Under the pieces are notes generated by a model that had not been told where the DNA came from, did no database searches, and saw only the letters and a list, made by a program, of their open reading frames with translations. A DNA stretch of 8,706 nt from JBHWPB01 sp043424675 (GTDB taxonomy: Bacteria; Bacillota; Bacilli; Lactobacillales; Carnobacteriaceae_A): positions 1 through 8,706 of the forward strand of contig JBHWPB010000021.1 in the NCBI GenBank assembly GCA_043424675.1. The letters are read 5' to 3'. The position numbers were made by a program, and so were the translations under genes. Positions 1 through 4,244 of the stretch are shown here, piece by piece (the first letter of the stretch is position 1; every line of letters begins with the position of its first letter).

Positions 1-41
1 CTCTTGGTATACTGATGTTACAGCTTTTTGATAACTTCTGA

Positions 42-404
42 TGGAGGCGAGGGGAGTCGAACCCCTGTCCAGACACATCGTCACTCCGGTATCTACACTC
101 ATAGTTACAAAATTTAAGTTTCGCTCCCCGTTAGCCTTGTAACAGGCGTTACAGTTCGCTAGTCTGATGTTCTCTTCTCAAGTTTGCAGACGGAAAACTT
201 AAGCGTATCCCACTTAATTTGAGACCCGTTACCGAGCACATGGGCGATGCCGGACGGATCACGCTAAGCTGGTTTTACGCAGCTAAAGCGTAGTTATTTT
301 CTTGATTGTTTGCAGTTAATTTTATACTGGACGTTGGTAAGCAGACGTCACCTGCTAAATGCAACCCGAGCTCGATCTGTGCCTGTCGAAGCCAGAACGC
401 CCCC
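42..404 (-). ncRNA. ssrA: tmRNA (transfer-messenger RNA), mature region
   Basis: Rescues ribosomes stalled on mRNAs lacking a stop codon: it acts first as an alanyl-tRNA, then as a template for a degradation tag, working with SmpB. On the minus strand the 5' end GGGGGCG pairs with CGCCUCC at the 3' end as a 7-bp acceptor stem, with an A discriminator at 42; the 3' CCA is only partly encoded. The T-arm GGTTCGACTCC near 53-63 and the 5' GGCUUCGAC block near 385-393 are classic tmRNA sequences. About 363 nt is the usual length for a one-piece Firmicutes tmRNA. An open tag frame lies inside (275-313). A strong promoter lies just upstream; the terminator is not visible in the 41 bases remaining before the window edge. 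Confidence 0.97.
275..313 (-). other. tmRNA tag-peptide reading frame (ANNQENNYALAA)
   Basis: Read on the minus strand from resume codon GCA (313-311), the frame encodes ANNQENNYALAA and stops with TAA at 277-275. The ALAA C-terminus is the canonical ClpXP/ClpAP recognition signal of tmRNA tags, and the Asn-rich middle resembles tags of other Lactobacillales. The frame sits where expected, after the 5' pseudoknot region. The exact resume codon is inferred from the tag sequence. Confidence 0.9.
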
Positions 405-439
405 GAAATATAAAACACCATACCATTGGTGCACTAGTT

Positions 440-467
440 ATTATACCAAACCAACAGTCAATTTCAA
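440..467 (-). promoter_or_regulatory. sigma-A promoter of ssrA
   Basis: On the minus strand, -35 TTGAAA (467-462), a 16-bp spacer and a perfect -10 TATAAT (445-440), preceded by TGG to give an extended -10. Transcription would start about 30 nt before the mature tmRNA 5' end at 404, leaving a short 5' leader for RNase P to remove. The near-consensus elements suit a highly expressed stable RNA. Confidence 0.85.
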
Positions 468-520
468 GTCCAAAGAATCAAAACCTCGGAATACGACCAA
501 ACGAAAATTAAAATATTTCA

Positions 521-555
521 ATAAAAAAGAACTAAGCAAGCTTTGCTCAGTTCTT
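521..555 (-). terminator. Rho-independent terminator of the histidine-phosphatase gene
   Basis: Minus-strand stem of 13 bp (arms 555-543 and 539-527, one G-U pair, 3-nt loop) followed by a T run (528-523). It lies 21 nt past the stop codon of the 577-1287 gene and insulates it from ssrA. The plus strand has no T run after the stem, so termination is in one direction. Confidence 0.88.
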
Positions 556-576
556 AAAGTAATGTATAAATCCGAT

Positions 577-1287
577 CTATTCTACTTCTTCTTCACTTTC
601 ATGCTGTTCTTGAACTTTAAGGAAGTGAGTTGTATCATTGTACGCATCAATGTGAAATTGTCCTTTTTCATAACGTACGCGGGTCACACTTGCATTGAAG
701 ATATTGTCTACTTCATCGAAATCTGCTACTAAACCTTGCATCATATAACGGATAACCAGGCCGTGAACAACAACTAAGACGTGATCACCAGAATATTTGT
801 GTTTGTTGACCACTTTCAGAAGACCTTGTTCAATACGAGTCCAAAATTCCATAAAGTCTTCAGCATGGCCATAAGGATCTGCTTCCTTAAAACTATTCAT
901 TCTTTCAGGAATGGTTGTATCTTGAATAAATTTATCGACGTCCTTGTATCCCATAGCTTCGGCCACTTTTACGTAGCTTTCATCGATATCTAAGCCTTCA
1001 AAAATACCAAAAAATACCTCTCTGAATTCAGGTAGAGTTTGTATGGTTAGATGTTCTGCATGATCATTCTCATCAAGAATAATATTTGCCGTTTCAATCG
1101 TCCGATGTAAGTCACTCGTGTAGACAGCATCAAATTCAATATCTGCTAATCCGCGTCCGCTCTCTTGGACCCCGATTTCACCTTCGTCCGTTAAAGGTGC
1201 ATTAGACCAACCTTGCATGCGATGATACAGGTTCAAATAAGTTTGACCGTGACGCACTAAATAGAGCGTCATTCCTTCATATGACAT
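577..1287 (-). CDS. Histidine phosphatase family protein (phosphoglycerate mutase-like)
   Basis: A 236-aa cytoplasmic member of the histidine phosphatase (PGM/acid phosphatase branch 1) superfamily, which transfers phosphoryl groups through a phosphohistidine. The signature LVRHGQT is at residues 10-16, with H13 the likely nucleophile and R12 a phosphate ligand. R62 in SDLHRT matches the second pocket arginine, LPEFRE...FEG (85-98) the acidic catalytic segment, and VVVHG (172-176) carries the second histidine, H175. The C-terminus is acidic (residues 226-236). Substrate cannot be told from sequence: the family includes dPGM, cobalamin-pathway CobC, and many broad phosphatases. The length and sequence suit the uncharacterised Firmicutes phosphatases better than glycolytic GpmA. 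The ATG at 1287 is preceded by GAAGGGAG 9 nt upstream; the internal ATG at residue 6 has its SD-like bases too close. It has its own terminator, so it is probably monocistronic. Confidence 0.9.
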   Translation of the reverse strand: MSYEGMTLYLVRHGQTYLNLYHRMQGWSNAPLTDEGEIGVQESGRGLADIEFDAVYTSDLHRTIETANIILDENDHAEHLTIQTLPEFREVFFGIFEGLDIDESYVKVAEAMGYKDVDKFIQDTTIPERMNSFKEADPYGHAEDFMEFWTRIEQGLLKVVNKHKYSGDHVLVVVHGLVIRYMMQGLVADFDEVDNIFNASVTRVRYEKGQFHIDAYNDTTHFLKVQEQHESEEEVE

Positions 1288-1319
1288 TTAAATGAACTCC
1301 CTTCAATACTCTTTCGTCT

Positions 1320-1327
1320 ATTTTAGC
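1320..1327 (-). promoter_or_regulatory. Possible promoter of the histidine-phosphatase gene
   Basis: Minus-strand TGC-TAAAAT (1327-1320) reads as an extended -10 about 33 nt before the ATG at 1287. No convincing -35 is seen at 16-18 nt spacing, so it depends on the TG extension. It is divergent from the promoter at 1366-1374. Confidence 0.45.
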
Positions 1328-1365
1328 AAACAAAGTAGCCAAATACTAAATTTTCTCTCAATTTT

Positions 1366-1374
1366 TGCTATAAT
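1366..1374 (+). promoter_or_regulatory. Extended -10 promoter of the DUF2969-like gene
   Basis: TG-C-TATAAT is a perfect extended -10, with no good -35 at 16-18 nt. Predicted transcription begins near 1381, giving a leader of about 50 nt before the ATG at 1434. The leader holds a small ATTGAA/TTCAA inverted repeat (about 1389-1415). Confidence 0.7.
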
Positions 1375-1433
1375 TGACTTATATGTAAATTGAAGGCAAC
1401 ATTCAAGAAAAAATTGAATCGGGGGTAGTTGAA

Positions 1434-1664
1434 ATGGCTAGAAATAAAAAAGCAGAGATTGAAATCAGAGAGACAGAAAACGACACAGAAAATTATACGG
1501 AAGTAGAGGTATTCGAATCTGATCGTTCTATAGGTATTATTTCGGAACTAGACGATGGTAATTTTGAAGCGATCTATCTCAATGGAGCTAAACGCAAACT
1601 TTCCACTCTGGAAGAAGGGGTAGAATACATCATCCGCGAATATAACTTGCACGATATGAAATAA
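1434..1664 (+). CDS. Small DUF2969-like protein of lactic acid bacteria
   Basis: A 76-aa soluble protein with no signal peptide or membrane segment. The N-terminal third is rich in Lys, Glu and Asn (MARNKKAEIEIRETEND). The rest looks like a small alpha/beta domain: a VEVFESDRSIGIISEL strand pair, the FEAIYLNG strand, then a C-terminal helix (EEGVEYIIREYNLHD). Length and this pattern recall the DUF2969 family of Lactobacillales, recognised from memory, not by search. The function of that family is unknown. The ATG is preceded by GGGGGT about 8 nt upstream, a G-rich but not perfect SD. No terminator follows before the small-RNA promoter at 1668, so some transcripts may read into that RNA and end at 1920. 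Confidence 0.8.
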   Translation: MARNKKAEIEIRETENDTENYTEVEVFESDRSIGIISELDDGNFEAIYLNGAKRKLSTLEEGVEYIIREYNLHDMK

Positions 1665-1667
1665 CGA

Positions 1668-1696
1668 TTGCTTTATAAGTCTCTATGGTGTATAAT
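1668..1696 (+). promoter_or_regulatory. Promoter of the putative small RNA
   Basis: TTGCTT (1668-1673), a 17-bp spacer, then a perfect TATAAT (1691-1696). It starts 3 nt after the DUF2969-like stop codon and faces no recognisable coding region. The predicted start is near 1703. The -35 is weak (3 of 6), but the spacing is ideal. Confidence 0.65.
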
Positions 1697-1702
1697 ATTT
1701 TG

Positions 1703-1868
1703 TATGCGATGAGTTGATTTTCTTATCAGAGAGCATGAGCTCTTGCGAATTGACGCCAGTGCCACTAGAAGTGATAAGAATCAAGCAGGACACAGTATGA
1801 AGAATACAACAACGGGAAGTTGGTGTCTGAAAAGTAATCTGGTGTGAACAGATCTTTTCCTTTTATAT
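1703..1868 (+). ncRNA. Putative structured small RNA, family not recognised
   Basis: The 280-bp gap between the DUF2969-like gene and the IS holds no supported protein gene but dense base pairing. (1) A 13-bp helix, TTGATT+CTTATCA (1714-1728, with a TT bulge at 1720-1721), pairs with 1772-1784. (2) Inside it is the hairpin AGAGC-ATGA-GCTCT (1730-1743), and possibly GCG-AATTGA-CGC. (3) A three-way junction is closed by GGACAC (1788-1793) with GTGTCT (1823-1828); it contains GTAT-GAAGA-ATAC (1795-1807) and CAAC-GGGAA-GTTG (1810-1822). (4) A terminator-like hairpin follows at 1830-1858. A promoter precedes it and a second, stronger terminator ends at 1920. I do not recognise a known riboswitch, 6S, RNase P or SRP RNA. 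The ends are predictions; the RNA could run to 1920. It could be a trans-acting sRNA or a leader whose gene was lost. Confidence 0.55.
1830..1868 (+). terminator. Weak terminator-like hairpin at the 3' end of the small RNA
   Basis: AAAAG (1830-1834), a TA bulge, ATCTG (1837-1841), a 7-nt loop, then CAGAT (1849-1853) and CTTTT (1854-1858): ten base pairs with one bulge. The following CCTTTTATAT is an interrupted T tract, so termination is probably partial, backed up by the hairpin at 1888-1920. Confidence 0.5.
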
Positions 1869-1887
1869 AAATGAATATGAAAGCTGC

Positions 1888-1920
1888 AAAAGCCGTACTC
1901 TTAATTGAATACGGCTTTTT
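1888..1920 (+). terminator. Rho-independent terminator downstream of the small RNA
   Basis: A 10-bp perfect stem AAAAGCCGTA (1888-1897) with TACGGCTTTT (1910-1919), a 12-nt loop and a T-rich tail (1916-1926). It ends 10 bp before the IS end. The reverse strand gives TTTT after the stem, so it may also stop transcripts leaving the transposase gene. Confidence 0.85.
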
Positions 1921-1930
1921 ATTATTTCGT

Positions 1931-1950
1931 TTGTCAAATTAAGCTAGAAA
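1931..1950 (+). repeat. Left terminal inverted repeat of the IS30-family element
   Basis: It matches the complement of 2966-2985 at 19 of 20 bases; the mismatch is C1935 against A on the other end. The TAG stop codon of the transposase (1946-1944) lies inside this repeat, so coding sequence and transposase binding site overlap. Confidence 0.88.
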
Positions 1951-2897
1951 TAATATAACCTTGACACCTTCTCGACAAAAACTTCCCACGGGGTTCTATA
2001 ATCTAGTGATTTTCTAGGGATAGTATTTCGCCGCATGGCGACAGAAGAAATAAAGTGTTGGTTGACTGTGTTGAAATCCATTTGTTTGTGTAAACCATCT
2101 TTTCGCAGCAAACCATTCGAGTGTTCATTGAGTCCCCGTTGGGAAGGACAGCCTGGATCCGCAAAGAAAATGGAAATATCGTGTTGATTACTCAAGCTTT
2201 TCCAGTTAGAAAACTCTTTCCCACAATCAAAGGTGATGGATTTGAAAAGGTTTCGCGGAAAGGCCTGGAACCATTCGGTCAAGGTGTGTTCGATATCCTC
2301 GGCCTTACGGCCAGGTGTCTCTAAAGCGATGATGAGTTTGGAGACTCTTTCAGCTAGCGTAATCACAGCACTTTGATGGTCTTTCCCGACGATCGTATCA
2401 CCTTCAAGATGGCCGAATTCTTGATCGAAACGAGGATAAGCTTTGTTTCGATCCTCAAGCGTTCTGCGATCGTTTTGTTTCCCGCGTGTCTCTTGATGCC
2501 CATTGGGTTTTCGCTTCCCTTTCAAAGGCAAGGTGGTGACATCAAACAGAAGACTGTCTTGAAAGCGTCGATAGAGCGTCCGCATCGAGCATCCCAGGTT
2601 CACGTCTCCTCGCCCGATAATCACGTCAGGACTCCAACCTTCCGCTACTTTCTGTTGGATGTATTGGGTTTGGGCTGGCGTGAATGTCTTTTTCTTTGCG
2701 CCACACTTGGATTTATTTTGTTTATAGCGGTCGAAGTAGTCCATAGCCGTGCCACCTTCCCTAAGGAAGTGGACAACATTATAGACGGTTTGATTGGATC
2801 GTCCAAGTTTTTTAGCGATTTTATACGCTTTGACTCCCAGTTTGTGATAAGTTTCTATCCAGCCGAGTTCTTTCATGGTAAGATGTGTGTAGGCCAT
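1944..2897 (-). CDS. IS30-family transposase
   Basis: A 317-aa DDE transposase that cuts and joins the IS ends. The N-terminus holds a helix-turn-helix of the IS30 type (LTMKELGWIETYHKLGVKAYKIAKKLGRS..TVYNVV region, residues 6-42), followed by a second DNA-binding region (about 70-112). The catalytic core has D167 in GHLEGDTIVG, D224 in ITFDCGKEFSNW and E258 in QRGLNEHSNGLLR. The D224-E258 gap of 33 residues is the DD(33)E spacing of IS30. The C-terminal RRNTIPRKSLDYRTPWEVF segment is also typical. The ATG at 2897 follows GAGGAG about 10 nt upstream. The frame is uninterrupted and of full length, and the stop codon lies in the left inverted repeat. A 184-codon open frame on the opposite strand is a shadow. 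Confidence 0.95.
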   Translation of the reverse strand: MAYTHLTMKELGWIETYHKLGVKAYKIAKKLGRSNQTVYNVVHFLREGGTAMDYFDRYKQNKSKCGAKKKTFTPAQTQYIQQKVAEGWSPDVIIGRGDVNLGCSMRTLYRRFQDSLLFDVTTLPLKGKRKPNGHQETRGKQNDRRTLEDRNKAYPRFDQEFGHLEGDTIVGKDHQSAVITLAERVSKLIIALETPGRKAEDIEHTLTEWFQAFPRNLFKSITFDCGKEFSNWKSLSNQHDISIFFADPGCPSQRGLNEHSNGLLRKDGLHKQMDFNTVNQHFISSVAMRRNTIPRKSLDYRTPWEVFVEKVSRLYYF

Positions 2898-2965
2898 TTG
2901 TGGTCACTCCTCTTCGTTTCGTGGTAGAAATTTGAGTCGAGTGTACCATAAATGGTTTATTTATT

Positions 2966-2985
2966 TTTCTAGCTTAATTTTACAA
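2966..2985 (-). repeat. Right terminal inverted repeat of the IS30-family element
   Basis: Complement of the left end, 19 of 20 bases. It lies upstream of the transposase start, with a 68-bp spacer that would hold the transposase promoter and binding sites. Outside it the chromosome resumes with the tail of the spx terminator region. Confidence 0.88.
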
Positions 2986-3002
2986 TTCAAGTTTTTTAAA
3001 AG

Positions 3003-3030
3003 AAAAAAACCTTCTTCTAAAAGAAGAAGG
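3003..3030 (-). terminator. Rho-independent terminator of spx
   Basis: On the minus strand CCTTCTTC (3030-3023), a 5-nt loop and GAAGAAGG (3017-3010), followed by seven T (3009-3003). It begins 18 nt past the spx stop codon. Confidence 0.92.
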
Positions 3031-3047
3031 CTTCTGTCAAGAAATCC

Positions 3048-3455
3048 CTAAATTCCAGCTGCTCTGATTTGCTCGTACATTTCGACTCGATTTACTCGTC
3101 GAACGCTGCGAGGAAGGAAACATCTGATTTCTTCCTCGTTATACCCAATTTGCAGACGTCTATCATCCATGATGATAGGACGACGAACTAAACTTGGATA
3201 TTCAATAAAGAGTTCGATTAATTCGTCCATCGAAATTTCTTCGATATCGACATTTAGGTTCTGGTACGCTTTAGAGCGAAAAGAAATAATTTCCTCCGTA
3301 CCATTTTCTGTCAAACTCAAAATTTTCTTTAGTTCTTCTTCTGTCATAGGATCTTTCTGTACGTTCTTCTCTGTGTACTCTAGATTATGGTCATCTAACC
3401 ATTGTCGTGCTTTACGACATGATGTACAACTTGGTGAAACATATAGGTTAATCAT
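3048..3455 (-). CDS. spx: Spx, ArsC-family redox-sensing transcriptional regulator
   Basis: A 135-aa thioredoxin-fold protein that binds the RNA polymerase alpha-subunit C-terminal domain and redirects transcription under disulfide stress. The redox switch CTSC is at C10 and C13, exactly as in B. subtilis Spx. G52, needed for alpha-CTD contact in B. subtilis, is present in ENGTEE, and R60 and R92 (LVRRPIIM) are conserved. The length fits the family (about 131-137 aa). The C-terminus ends in RAAGI, not the LAN recalled for B. subtilis, but is still small and hydrophobic, so ClpXP turnover is plausible though not shown. ATG at 3455 with AAAGGAG 6 nt upstream. Monocistronic, with its own terminator (3003-3030) and probable promoter (3540-3568). 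Lactobacillales often carry several Spx paralogs; which one this is cannot be decided here. Confidence 0.95.
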   Translation of the reverse strand: MINLYVSPSCTSCRKARQWLDDHNLEYTEKNVQKDPMTEEELKKILSLTENGTEEIISFRSKAYQNLNVDIEEISMDELIELFIEYPSLVRRPIIMDDRRLQIGYNEEEIRCFLPRSVRRVNRVEMYEQIRAAGI

Positions 3456-3533
3456 AGATTACTCCTTTATGGCTTCGTCTTCCGTTTAGAACAATTTACG
3501 TTTTCTTAGGGATTGAACTTGACAAACACAATC

Positions 3534-3554
3534 ACAATAATTATCTAATATTGT
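3534..3554. promoter_or_regulatory. Inverted repeat over the spx promoter, candidate operator
   Basis: ACAATA (3534-3539) and TATTGT (3549-3554) form a perfect 6-bp dyad separated by 9 bp. It covers the predicted spx -10 (3540-3545), which is where a repressor would block initiation. No known consensus is recognised. Short AT-rich dyads arise easily by chance. Confidence 0.35.
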
Positions 3555-3568
3555 AATTTGTAAGTCTA
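3540..3568 (-). promoter_or_regulatory. Probable sigma-A promoter of spx
   Basis: Minus-strand TAGACT (3568-3563), a 17-bp spacer, GATAAT (3545-3540). The predicted transcript has a 5' leader of about 78 nt before the ATG at 3455. The match is 4 of 6 in the -35 and 5 of 6 in the -10. Confidence 0.55.
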
Positions 3569-3581
3569 TTCTATGTCTAAA

Positions 3582-3611
3582 TTGTCAAAAAGACAACCTC
3601 TAAAACAAGAG
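3582..3611 (+). other. Tandem small hairpins in the 384-bp spx/phasin intergenic region
   Basis: The region 3456-3839 between divergent genes has no supported ORF. Besides the two promoters it holds TTGTC-AAAAA-GACAA (3582-3596), directly followed by CTCT-AAAACA-AGAG (3598-3611). Neither hairpin has a T tract, so they are not terminators. The rest (3612-3767) is AT-rich, with no structure I can name. It is long for two simple promoters, so more control sites or a small transcript are possible. Confidence 0.3.
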
Positions 3612-3767
3612 ATGAGACAAAATTAGCTATTTTTAAGAATACGTATTGAAAAAACAAGATAAGATTGTCTTAAAATAATAGAAAAGTTTACTTCATTTCT
3701 CTTAATAGTATCGAAAAATTACTGTGGAAATCTAGAAAAGTGACTTTTTGTTCGCAAGGGGAGCTGT

Positions 3768-3796
3768 TTCACATTTCTAGACAGAATTGTTATAAT
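3768..3796 (+). promoter_or_regulatory. Sigma-A promoter of the phasin-UbiB-ATR operon
   Basis: TTCACA (3768-3773, 5 of 6), an ideal 17-bp spacer, and perfect TATAAT (3791-3796) preceded by TG-T, an extended -10. Transcription should start near 3803, about 37 nt before the first ATG. This is one of the strongest promoters in the window. Confidence 0.85.
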
Positions 3797-3839
3797 AAGT
3801 GTGTATCTGATTCGTCATTTTTGAAAGGAGCAATATAAG

Positions 3840-4148
3840 ATGTTTGAAGAATTAAGAAAACTGTTACTTGCTGGAATTGGTGGAGCAGCTTTGACAGGAG
3901 AGAAAGCAGTTGAGGTTATCAATCGATTGGTTGAAAGAGGAAAACTGACTGTGGACGAAGGTAAGAAACTAACAGATGAGCTCATTCAAAAAACGAAAGA
4001 CAGCAGAGAAAAAGAAACACTCGATAAAGAAGAGTTACAAGCAGTATTATTAGAAAAGAATTTTGCGCAGCAAAAAGACATTGAAGCACTAGAAGAGCGT
4101 GTCCAATATCTTGAAAAAGAAGCAGACATTAGAAAAAATAAACAATAA
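3840..4148 (+). CDS. Phasin-like coiled-coil protein (COG3937 type)
   Basis: A 102-aa protein resembling the 'polyhydroxyalkanoate synthesis regulator phasin' family of Firmicutes. The N-terminus (residues 1-25) is an amphipathic, Gly/Ala-containing helix (LLLAGIGGAALTGEKA) and residues 30-55 fit the family's RGKLTVDEGKKLTDEL pattern. From about residue 60 the protein is charged, ending in a coiled coil with heptad-like spacing (DIEALEERVQYLEKEADI, 80-97). No signal peptide and no true membrane span. The name comes from homology; no PHA synthesis gene is visible here, so a role on lipid or membrane surfaces is only a guess. AAAGGAG lies 9 nt before the ATG. It is the first gene of an operon with the downstream UbiB-like kinase, 48 bp away; this pairing, familiar in Firmicutes, suggests shared function. 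Confidence 0.82.
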   Translation: MFEELRKLLLAGIGGAALTGEKAVEVINRLVERGKLTVDEGKKLTDELIQKTKDSREKETLDKEELQAVLLEKNFAQQKDIEALEERVQYLEKEADIRKNKQ

Positions 4149-4183
4149 AACTCGAAGTGTTTTACAAAAATATAATAGAGAGA

Positions 4184-4244
4184 AAGGGTGGTAGCAATGC
4201 AAAAAACAAATCGTGAACGATTGACGGAAATTGCTACCACTTTT
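4184..4244 (+). promoter_or_regulatory. Hairpin enclosing the RBS and start codon of the UbiB-like gene
   Basis: Bases 4184-4198 (AAGGGTGGTAGCAAT) pair with 4230-4244 (ATTGCTACCACTTTT) over 15 bp, 11 of them continuous Watson-Crick pairs (4188-4198 with 4230-4240) and two G-U. The left arm contains the SD bases and the first two bases of the ATG (4197-4199); the right arm is codons 12-16. The loop holds a second hairpin, AATCG-TGAA-CGATT (4209-4222). In mRNA this would hide the start site unless melted or kept open by ribosomes. Pairing is seen directly; regulation is inferred. Confidence 0.6.

Larger units (their letters stand above)
1931..2985 (-). mobile_element. Complete IS30-family insertion sequence, about 1,055 bp
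   Basis: A single transposase gene with an IS30-type DDE domain is bounded by inverted repeats that match at 19 of the first 20 bases (TTGT..AATTAAGCTAGAAA at each end), then drift into similar AT-rich sequence. The size is typical for IS30 elements. No target-site duplication is evident: the flanks CGT and TTC differ, and moving the boundary inward to AAATTAAG does not produce one. Either the exact end is misplaced by a few bases or the duplication has decayed. The element sits between two facing terminators (1888-1920 and 3003-3030), so it disrupts no visible gene. It looks intact and potentially active. Confidence 0.92.

Noticed and set aside
310..732. 140-codon plus-strand open frame over ssrA, its promoter and the phosphatase 3' end
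   Set aside because: It runs antisense through tmRNA, promoter, terminator and the phosphatase coding region; no credible SD and low-complexity translation. A shadow.
1714..1784. SAM-I riboswitch, suggested by TCTTATCA..AGAG and GATAAG
   Set aside because: The core between the arms is only about 43 nt and lacks the GGCAACC and K-turn segments of the SAM-I aptamer; only the closing helix looks similar.
1797..1847. 17-codon mini-ORF (MKNTTTGSWCLKSNLV) with AGGA 6 nt upstream, inside the putative small RNA
   Set aside because: Too short to support, and its bases are all used by the three-way junction and terminator hairpin. Kept only as a possibility for a leader peptide or dual-function RNA.
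2373..2927. 184-codon open frame opposite the transposase
   Set aside because: It is fully antisense to a full-length IS30 transposase with intact DDE motifs, and its translation matches nothing recognisable.
4171..4176. TATAAT just upstream of the UbiB-like gene as an internal promoter
   Set aside because: No -35 at 16-18 nt spacing and no TG extension; transcript from the strong upstream promoter suffices.
4188..4196. GTG at 4188 as the start of the UbiB-like protein (3 extra residues)
   Set aside because: The SD (AAAGGG) would overlap the GTG codon itself; ATG at 4197 has correct spacing.
4185..4199. AGGGTGG sequence before the UbiB-like start, resembling the T-box motif AGGGTGGNACCGCG
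   Set aside because: The match stops after GGTA, there is no specifier stem, antiterminator or terminator, and the bases are better explained as SD plus start-site hairpin.
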